From the NCBI GenBank assembly GCA_036491435.1, contig DASXBZ010000118.1, positions 1 to 11,870 on the forward strand: a DNA stretch of 11,870 nt. Reading direction: 5' to 3'. Below are positions 1 through 5,359 of this stretch, one piece after another. Position 1 is the first letter of the stretch. Each line of letters starts with the position of its first letter. This DNA comes from Bog-473 sp036491435 (GTDB lineage: Bacteria; Actinomycetota; Acidimicrobiia; Acidimicrobiales; RAAP-2). The notes beneath the pieces were generated by a model. The model ran no database searches, had not been told where the DNA came from, and worked only from the letters and a program-made list of their open reading frames with translations. A program made the translations under genes and the position numbers.

Positions 1-30
1 ATCTGATTCAGCAGTAGGGCCGACGCCGGT

Positions 31-471
31 TCAGTCCATTCGCTGGGCCAGGGAGACGATGATTCCCTCAGGTCCGCGCACAGACGCCATTTTCCACGCG
101 CCTTCGTACTGACCAACGCCGCCCACCGGGTGGTAGCCGTCTGCGGCGAGCCGTTCGAGATATCCCTCAAGGTCATCCACTTCGAACGCCACACTGCGCA
201 GTCCCAGTTCGTTGGCCATGGCGTCAGGCGTTCCCGGTTCGTGGTCGGGCCGGACGAAGCTGGCCAGCTCCAGACCGGTTCCTCCTTCCGGCGGCCGCAG
301 CATGACGAGCTCGGTACGGGAGTCAGGCAGGCCGATAACGGTGTCCAAGAACTCGCCTTCCAGCATCATCCGCCCCTCCATCTCGAAGCCCAGCCCGACG
401 AAGAAGTCGCTCACCGCGTCCAGATCGGCGACCGTGATGCCGACGTGATCGAAGCTCCGAATCGGCGACAT
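31..471 (-). CDS. VOC-fold (glyoxalase/dioxygenase superfamily) protein
   Basis: This is a 146-residue single-domain VOC protein with two beta-alpha-beta-beta-beta modules, the usual length for the family. The first module opens with FDHVGITVADLDAVSDFF and closes with TGLELASF. The second opens with LRSVAFEVDDLEGYLERL and closes with GPEGIIVSLAQ. Of the four classical metal-ligand positions, H9 and E68 in module 1 are present. The module 2 positions hold S93, where His is usual, and S140, where Glu is usual, so a standard 2-His/2-Glu site is not formed. I chose the ATG at 471 because AGGAGG sits 8 nt upstream; an in-frame upstream start at 498 would place that ribosome site inside the gene. 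The substrate is unknown. Family assignment is confident; whether it is an enzyme is not. Confidence 0.88.
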   Translation of the reverse strand: MSPIRSFDHVGITVADLDAVSDFFVGLGFEMEGRMMLEGEFLDTVIGLPDSRTELVMLRPPEGGTGLELASFVRPDHEPGTPDAMANELGLRSVAFEVDDLEGYLERLAADGYHPVGGVGQYEGAWKMASVRGPEGIIVSLAQRMD

Positions 472-714
472 CGTGTCGTCCTCCTTCGTTCGTCCCACGG
501 GGTGAGACTCGGTCTGATGCCGTCATGTCCCCGAGACAATCGGAGTTTGATGCCAATACCCCATAGGTAGTGCTGTGAACACAGACCCGGCGTTCGTTGA
601 CGCGCCACGGATGGCAACGGTTGTGACCTGGCTGAACGCCGCAATCCCCCGCTGTCCTGCGACCGTATCCCTGTCTGAACTTACGCGCGACCCGCGTGGT
701 TGAAAAGAGGGAAG
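472..714. other. Divergent intergenic region between VOC gene and small lipoprotein gene
   Basis: This 243-nt spacer holds the ribosome site of the minus-strand VOC gene (reverse complement of 472-490) and a purine-rich site for the plus-strand lipoprotein at 704-714. It contains a 5-bp inverted repeat, CTGTG-AA-CACAG, at 573-584, which could be an operator half or could be chance. I see no convincing -35/-10 pair for either gene, no terminator, and no small gene with a supported start. Confidence 0.5.
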
Positions 715-909
715 ATGAAACGAACGTCAAGTGTTCGGCGGAAGGTCACACGACGGATCGCACCGATCGTGATCGTTGCTGGATTCGGTATTGCCGTTGC
801 GGCATGCGGTTCGAGCGGCGGCAGCACGAGTGGCGGACAGCCGAACAACACGCCTACGACCTCGAGCCACTCCGGTGGTTCCGGTGGGAGCGGCGGCGCC
901 GGCTTCTGA
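715..909 (+). CDS. Small secreted lipoprotein with Gly/Ser-rich tail
   Basis: This predicts a 64-residue protein. A basic N-terminus (MKRTSSVRRKVTRR) is followed by a hydrophobic stretch (IAPIVIVAGFGIAVAA), ending in a lipobox-like VAAC whose Cys is followed by Gly-Ser-Ser-Gly. This is a typical lipoprotein signal peptide. The mature part after the Cys is only about 34 residues of Gly, Ser, Thr, Asn and His, with no fold expected. Purine-rich AGAGGGAAG directly precedes the ATG at 715, which I prefer over an in-frame TTG at 700. It ends 23 nt before the convergent acyl-CoA dehydrogenase gene, with no terminator visible between them. Function is unknown. The coherent signal peptide plus ribosome site argue that it is real despite its size. 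Confidence 0.68.
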   Translation: MKRTSSVRRKVTRRIAPIVIVAGFGIAVAACGSSGGSTSGGQPNNTPTTSSHSGGSGGSGGAGF

Positions 910-932
910 GCGCCAAGCCCGGCTCACGTCGG

Positions 933-2090
933 TCAGCGAGGAGCCCGAGGCATACCTAGTCCGATCATCGCGATGATGTCGCGCTGGATCTCGTTTGTCC
1001 CGCCCCCGAAGGTGAAAATGGTTTGGCTCCGTGCTTGCTGTTCCAAGCGGCCTCGGAGGACGGCACCAGGAGAGCCTTCTGGCAGGTAACCCGCCTGCCC
1101 CACGACTTCGAGCAGCATTCGGTAGACCTCGAGCGAGAGCTCGGTCCCGTACACCTTTGTGGCAGACGCATCAGCGGGGTTCAATCCCTTGCCGGAAGCC
1201 CACGCCACCTTCCAGTTGAAGAGTTTGAGTACTTCGATCTTGGCGTGCACCTTGGCCAGGCTGATCTGGACCCATTCGTGATCGATCACCGCACGTCCGT
1301 CACCGAGCTCGTGTTGCGAAGCCCAACGGCGGACCTCGGAGAGGCTGCGGAGCAGTCCCGAGCTCGGACAGATCGCCACCCGTTCGTGGTTGAGCTGATT
1401 GGTGATGAGCTTCCATCCCTCGTTCTCGGCTCCCACCAGGTTCTCCGCCGGGACCCTGACATCCTCGTAGAACGTCGAGCTCGTGAACTCTCCCGCGATA
1501 GTCGCCAACGGCACCCACTGGAATCCAGGGCTGTCCACCGGCACGATGAAGACCGACAGCCCTTTGTGTTTGGGCGCATCCGGGTCGGTCCGAGCCGCGA
1601 GCCAGACATAGTTCGCGTACTGGATGGCGCTCGTGAAGATCTTCTGGCCGTTGATGACGTACTCGTCCCCGTCCCGTACAGCCCGCGTTTGCAACGACGC
1701 CAGGTCCGTTCCAGCCGACGGCTCCGTGTAGCCGATGGAGAAGTGCACCTCGCCCCGGACGATGCCCGGGAGGATCCGTCGCTTCTGCTCGGCACTGCCG
1801 AGAGCCATCAGGGTCGGACCGACGCTGTTCAGGGTCAACAGCGGCAGGGGGACGCCCGCCCAGTGCGACTCCTCGACGAAGATCATCTGATCGATGGGTC
1901 CCCGCGCCTGGCCGCCGTATTCGACCGGCCACCCGAGCCCGAGCCAGCCGTCCTCGCCCATGCGGCGGATGTAATGGGTATAGGCCGCCTCCTCCGAGTC
2001 CGAAGCCTCGACCTCCTCGACCAACGCAGCGAAGTATGCCCGGAGCTCGGTCTGCAGACTCCCTTGCTCTGCGGTGAATTCCAGGTGCAC
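933..2090 (-). CDS. Acyl-CoA dehydrogenase (FadE-type flavoprotein)
   Basis: This 385-residue protein is full length for the family. It should oxidise an acyl-CoA to the 2-enoyl-CoA with FAD and pass electrons to ETF. Domains in order: N-terminal helical (about 1-115), middle beta with the signature YTEPSAGTDL at 121-130, and C-terminal helical with FGGGTNEIQRDIIA at 361-374. In short- and medium-chain enzymes the catalytic Glu lies in the YEGT segment; here the aligned residues are FGGGT, so that Glu is absent. The remaining candidate base is E236 in NHER, the helix-G region used by isovaleryl- and long-chain-type enzymes. The pattern resembles the larger subunit of actinobacterial heterotetrameric FadEs such as those for steroid side chains, but no partner subunit gene is nearby. 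Start is GTG at 2090, with GGAGG 5 nt upstream. The substrate cannot be told. Confidence 0.93.
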   Translation of the reverse strand: MHLEFTAEQGSLQTELRAYFAALVEEVEASDSEEAAYTHYIRRMGEDGWLGLGWPVEYGGQARGPIDQMIFVEESHWAGVPLPLLTLNSVGPTLMALGSAEQKRRILPGIVRGEVHFSIGYTEPSAGTDLASLQTRAVRDGDEYVINGQKIFTSAIQYANYVWLAARTDPDAPKHKGLSVFIVPVDSPGFQWVPLATIAGEFTSSTFYEDVRVPAENLVGAENEGWKLITNQLNHERVAICPSSGLLRSLSEVRRWASQHELGDGRAVIDHEWVQISLAKVHAKIEVLKLFNWKVAWASGKGLNPADASATKVYGTELSLEVYRMLLEVVGQAGYLPEGSPGAVLRGRLEQQARSQTIFTFGGGTNEIQRDIIAMIGLGMPRAPR

Positions 2091-2136
2091 GGTCCCCTCC
2101 GGTCGACGCGCTCGAGCCGCTCAGGGCGACGACTTT

Positions 2137-2153
2137 CGCGACATTCTCTCGCG
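2137..2153. promoter_or_regulatory. Inverted repeat, possible operator
   Basis: The two 5-bp arms CGCGA (2137-2141) and TCGCG (2149-2153) are separated by CATTCTC, in the middle of the divergent spacer. The symmetry is short and GC-rich, so chance is a real alternative. Confidence 0.25.
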
Positions 2154-2204
2154 TGGGCCGTGCCACCGCGCTCGCCATCCAATGCGCACGGCCCATGAAC
2201 TCCC

Positions 2205-2210
2205 TATGGT
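2205..2210 (+). promoter_or_regulatory. Putative -10 box for leaderless alcohol dehydrogenase mRNA
   Basis: TATGGT fits TANNNT and lies exactly 7 nt before the GTG at 2218, which would put the transcription start at or next to that codon. No ribosome site precedes any candidate start of this gene. No good -35 is seen. Confidence 0.35.
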
Positions 2211-2217
2211 TGCTGTC

Positions 2218-3255
2218 GTGTCATCGGCCTTGATGTCGGCGGCGGTGTACGTGGGCGACGGCAAGATCGCCGTCCAGGAGGTCCCCTCTCCTGCGCCGGG
2301 TCCAAGCGAGGTGCTCGTCGAGGTGGCCGAATGCGGCATCTGTGGGTCCGATCTGCACATGGTGTTCGACCGCTACGCCAAACCGGGAGCCATCCTCGGA
2401 CACGAGTGGTCGGGCATCGTGGCGGCCGCGCCCGATGACTCCGGCTGGGTCCCTGGAGACCGGGTAGTCGGGACCTCGTCCCCCGGGTGCGGCCGGTGCC
2501 GTCCGTGTCGGCGCGGACGTCCCTCCGTGTGCCTGAACCGTCCGACGCCCGACTTCGCCGGGTACCGGGGCGCGTTCTGTCAGTACAAGACCGTCGCGGC
2601 CGACAGCCTGATCCGGATCCCTGATTCGCTCCCGACCCGGGTGGCCGCACTGGCCGAGCCCATGGCCATCACGCTGCACGCGGTGCAACTGGCCGACGTC
2701 CACGCGGATGACCGGGTACTTGTCACCGGCGCAGGCCCCGTCGGCCTGCTGCTGGTCGCAGTGCTGCGTGCCCGGGGCATCTCCGACATCACGGTCAGCG
2801 AGCCCTCGACGGCGCGCCGCCAACAGGCTCTTGCAGTGGGAGCCGGCCGGGTCGTCACGCCCGACCTGCTCGAAGCGCCGCCCATGGCCCTTCCGGTTGC
2901 CGAGCCCTATGCAGTCGTGTTCGAGTGTTCCGGTCACGCCAGCGCCCTCGAGGCCGCGTTCGGGCAGCTCGACTACGCCGGCACGCTCGTAGTCGTCGGG
3001 ACCGGGTTCGAACCTCCGAGAATCAACCAGAACCGCATGATCATCTTCGAGCTCGAGATCATCGGGGCGTACAACTACAACGACGAGGGGTTCGGACCGG
3101 CCGTCGACCTTCTCGACAACGGCCGCCTGCCCCTCGACGCGTTGATCGAGCCCGACAACATTCCGCTCAGTGACGTGATGGTCTCGATGGAACGCCTCGC
3201 CCGGGGAGAGATACCGAGCAAAGTCATGGTGCAACCGAACCTGGTCGCACCATGA
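2218..3255 (+). CDS. Zinc-dependent medium-chain alcohol/polyol dehydrogenase
   Basis: This 345-residue medium-chain dehydrogenase should oxidise an alcohol, or reduce a carbonyl, with a nicotinamide cofactor. The N-terminal GroES-like domain carries the catalytic zinc residues C42 (in CGICGSD), H62-E63 (GHE) and probably E147 (AEP), a pattern seen in sorbitol, threonine and butanediol dehydrogenases. The structural zinc site is complete: C91, C94, C97, C105. The Rossmann fold starts at VTGAGPVG (169-176). An acidic residue ends the second strand (VSEPS), favouring NAD+ over NADP+. Start choice is uncertain: GTG 2218 has a -10-like box 7 nt upstream, ATG 2233 aligns well with the family, and ATG 2206 is also open; none has a ribosome site. 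The stop overlaps the next start (ATGA), so the two genes are translationally coupled. The physiological substrate is unknown. Confidence 0.92.
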   Translation: MSSALMSAAVYVGDGKIAVQEVPSPAPGPSEVLVEVAECGICGSDLHMVFDRYAKPGAILGHEWSGIVAAAPDDSGWVPGDRVVGTSSPGCGRCRPCRRGRPSVCLNRPTPDFAGYRGAFCQYKTVAADSLIRIPDSLPTRVAALAEPMAITLHAVQLADVHADDRVLVTGAGPVGLLLVAVLRARGISDITVSEPSTARRQQALAVGAGRVVTPDLLEAPPMALPVAEPYAVVFECSGHASALEAAFGQLDYAGTLVVVGTGFEPPRINQNRMIIFELEIIGAYNYNDEGFGPAVDLLDNGRLPLDALIEPDNIPLSDVMVSMERLARGEIPSKVMVQPNLVAP

Positions 3256-3719
3256 CGACCGCTGCGTTCTCCCCTCGGATCAACCACCTGGCGATCAGCG
3301 TGGACGGCGAGATCATGGACGAAGCCGGACGCGCCGATTTGCTTCGCTTCTTCTCCGAGGTCTTCGGTTGGGTCGAGGGCGACAACAGCACGGAGAAGGG
3401 CAACCCCCTCATCCTCTACACCGGCTCGCTGGGCCAGTTCCTCTATCTCCTGCCGGCGACGGACGAGTTCATGGTCACGCCCAACATGGACCATTTCGGC
3501 ATCGAGGTCTCCTCGAAGGAGGAGCTGCTCGAGCTGCTGGAACGGGTCAAGGCGTACCAGGAGAAGGACCCTCGCGTGCGAGTCACCGACGTCGGAGCCA
3601 TGACCACGCGCTACCGCGAAAAGAGGTACACGCTCACGAACGCCTACGTCTGGTTCCTGATCCCGCTGTGGATCGAGCTCCAGCATGTCGAGCGGCTCGA
3701 AGGATCCCATGGACCTTGA
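3252..3719 (+). CDS. VOC-fold metalloprotein, putative dioxygenase/glyoxalase-like
   Basis: This 155-residue protein has two VOC modules: RINHLAISV then LLRFFSEVFGW in the first, DHFGIEVSSKEELLELLERV and IPLWIELQHVE in the second. H12, H81 and E142 sit at the beta1, beta5 and beta8 positions, which in extradiol dioxygenases form the 2-His-1-carboxylate metal triad. The fourth ligand position used by glyoxalase I is not evident, because the end of module 1 reads FLYLLPA. Expression should be coupled to the dehydrogenase upstream through the ATGA overlap, as no ribosome site of its own is visible. It overlaps the next gene by 11 nt. Family membership is clear. The dioxygenase-type metal site is inferred from the residue pattern, and the substrate is unknown. 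Confidence 0.85.
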   Translation: MTTAAFSPRINHLAISVDGEIMDEAGRADLLRFFSEVFGWVEGDNSTEKGNPLILYTGSLGQFLYLLPATDEFMVTPNMDHFGIEVSSKEELLELLERVKAYQEKDPRVRVTDVGAMTTRYREKRYTLTNAYVWFLIPLWIELQHVERLEGSHGP

Positions 3720-4257
3720 CCTGCTGGATCTGTACACACGCTCGAGCGCCTGGGCCTTGACGAAAGTCCGCGGCGCCGCGTCGCAGCTCGATGCGCCGAC
3801 GACGTGCGAGTCCTGGGACGTGCGGACCCTGATGAACCACATGTTGCTCATCCAGAGCGCCTTCGTGGGGCATGCCCGCGGGGAGGCGTTCACCCTCTCG
3901 TTGGAAGAAGATCCGCCGGACGTGCTCAGCGACGACCCCTATGCGGACTTCGAGCAGGCGCGGGCGGAGGCGCTCCGTGTCTTCGGAGAGCCGGGTGTCA
4001 TCGAGAGGACGGGCACGAACCTCGGCAACATCTTCGGCGACCAGCTGCTGCACGGGTGGGATTTGGCGGTCTCGACGGGACAAGACGCGACCATGCCCCA
4101 AGGGTTACCCGAAGCGGCCTATACGTTGATTGACGGCGCCTTCACCGAAGAGGGGCGCAAGGGCGTGCTCAAATCCGAGATCACGGTCGCGGCGGACGCG
4201 CCGGCGCAGGACAGGCTCCTCGCATATTCGGGCCGTGACCCTTCGCGGGGAGCCTGA
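3709..4257 (+). CDS. TIGR03086-type DinB-fold metal-binding protein (mycothiol maleylpyruvate isomerase-like)
   Basis: This 182-residue protein matches the four-helix DinB-like family related to mycothiol-dependent maleylpyruvate isomerase. Recognisable motifs are TTCESWDVRTLMNHM (31-45), equivalent to the family's TPCxGWxVRDLxNH, and GDQLLHGWDLA (110-120). The expected metal triad is H44, D111 and H115, matching His, acidic residue and His in the family. Members often use mycothiol as cofactor or handle thiol adducts, but the function of most is unproven. Start is ATG 3709, with GAAGGA just upstream inside the preceding gene; an in-frame ATG at 3685 lacks a comparable site. It is the last gene of the trio and ends 31 nt from the convergent korB. 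Confidence 0.85.
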   Translation: MDLDLLDLYTRSSAWALTKVRGAASQLDAPTTCESWDVRTLMNHMLLIQSAFVGHARGEAFTLSLEEDPPDVLSDDPYADFEQARAEALRVFGEPGVIERTGTNLGNIFGDQLLHGWDLAVSTGQDATMPQGLPEAAYTLIDGAFTEEGRKGVLKSEITVAADAPAQDRLLAYSGRDPSRGA

Positions 4258-4288
4258 GGCCGACTCTCCCCCACCGTCCGGCGAGGGC

Positions 4289-5359
4289 CTACTCGACCGT
4301 CCAACCCCCGGCCGAGCGCAGCAGTGCACCGAGGTCCCCGAGCCCGCGCTTCTCCTGGGCGGCCGTGACCTGTTCGGCCATCTGGGCGCCGTACTCGGGA
4401 CGCTCCACGGCGCGGAACACGCCGATCGGCGTCGGCTCGTAGGGGCCGTTGGCCAGTCGCGACAAACGGAACGCGAAGCCGGGATCCGGCCGCTTCTCGT
4501 CGTGCACCAGCACGGCGTCCAGGCCCACGTCCGCCACGGACTGGATCTCGAGCTTGCCGTCCGCGCGCTGGACGACGCCGCGCTCCTCCCCCTCCGGCCC
4601 GAACACGATCGGCTCACCGTGCCGCAGCGGGATCAGCATCGTCGACCGGGCATCCTTGGCGGTGATCTTCTCGAAGGCGCCGTCGTTGAAGACGTTGCAG
4701 TTCTGCAGCACCTCGACGAACGCCGCGCCGCCGTGCTCGTGGGCGCGCCGGAAGGTCTCCTGCATGTGGGCGCGATCCATGTCGTGGGTGCGGGCGACGA
4801 ACGTCGCCTCGGCCCCGAGCGCCAGCGAGACCGGGTTGAACGGCGTGTCCAGCGAGCCGAACGGGGTCGACTTGGTGACCTTGGCCACCTCGGACGTCGG
4901 CGAGTACTGGCCCTTGGTCAGCCCGTAGATCTGGTTGTTGAACATGATGATGTTCAACCGCACGTTGCGGCGCAGCGCGTGGATCAGGTGGTTGCCGCCG
5001 ATCGACAACGCGTCGCCGTCGCCCGAGATCACCCAGACGTCGAGGTCCGGGCGGGTCGACGCCAGCCCGGTCGCGATGGCCGGCGCGCGCCCGTGGATCG
5101 AGTGCATGCCGTAGGTGTTCATGTAGTACGGGAACCGCGCCGCGCACCCGATGCCCGACAGGAACACCGTGTTCTCGCGGCGCACGCCGAGGTCGGGCAT
5201 GAGCATCTGGACGGCGGCCAGGATCGAGTAGTCGCCGCAGCCGGGGCACCAGCGGACCTCCTGGTCGCTGGACCAGTCCTTGCGGGTGGTCACCGGCACC
5301 GCGGTGGCCACGGCGCCCTTGCCGTTGCCCGAGCCGTTCGAACCGTTGGACTCGCTCAT
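4289..5359 (-). CDS. korB: 2-oxoglutarate:ferredoxin oxidoreductase, beta subunit
   Basis: This 356-residue beta subunit carries the thiamine diphosphate and iron-sulphur centre that decarboxylates 2-oxoglutarate to succinyl-CoA with ferredoxin as electron carrier. The four expected [4Fe-4S] cysteines are present: C38 and C41 in WCPGCGDY, C72 in GIGCAARFP and C221 in LQNCNVFND. The thiamine diphosphate/Mg site is GDGDALSIGGNH (113-124) followed by NNQIYGLTKGQYSPTS (141-156). The start at 5359 has GGAGG a few bases upstream and overlaps the korA stop as ATGA, so the subunits are co-translated. Length and motifs resemble mycobacterial KorB. The first 25 residues are a Ser/Asn/Gly-rich extension. 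Substrate choice among 2-oxoacids is inferred from the family, not proven by sequence. Confidence 0.95.
   Translation of the reverse strand: MSESNGSNGSGNGKGAVATAVPVTTRKDWSSDQEVRWCPGCGDYSILAAVQMLMPDLGVRRENTVFLSGIGCAARFPYYMNTYGMHSIHGRAPAIATGLASTRPDLDVWVISGDGDALSIGGNHLIHALRRNVRLNIIMFNNQIYGLTKGQYSPTSEVAKVTKSTPFGSLDTPFNPVSLALGAEATFVARTHDMDRAHMQETFRRAHEHGGAAFVEVLQNCNVFNDGAFEKITAKDARSTMLIPLRHGEPIVFGPEGEERGVVQRADGKLEIQSVADVGLDAVLVHDEKRPDPGFAFRLSRLANGPYEPTPIGVFRAVERPEYGAQMAEQVTAAQEKRGLGDLGALLRSAGGWTVE

Larger units (their letters stand above)
2091..2217. other. Divergent promoter region between acyl-CoA dehydrogenase and alcohol dehydrogenase
   Basis: This roughly 130-nt spacer should carry promoters for both divergent genes. 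Visible elements are the GGAGGGGACC ribosome site of the dehydrogenase (minus strand, 2091-2100), an inverted repeat CGCGA-7 nt-TCGCG at 2137-2153, and a TATGGT box at 2205-2210 facing the alcohol dehydrogenase. The inverted repeat lies centrally and is a reasonable place for a shared regulator to bind; no regulator gene is adjacent. Confidence 0.45.

Noticed and set aside
472..498. Upstream start at 498 for the first VOC gene
   Set aside because: The strong AGGAGG site would then be inside the gene; ATG 471 at 8-nt spacing is preferred.
1023..2198. Plus-strand open frame (391 codons) opposite the acyl-CoA dehydrogenase
   Set aside because: It has no motif or ribosome site and is fully antisense to a complete enzyme gene.
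2221..3234. Minus-strand open frame (337 codons) opposite the alcohol dehydrogenase
   Set aside because: It lacks any family signature, while the plus strand has intact zinc and nucleotide motifs.
4258..4288. Possible bidirectional terminator between the DinB-like gene and korB
   Set aside because: Only a weak AGGCC/GGCCT pairing with a long loop was found; no T-run in either direction.
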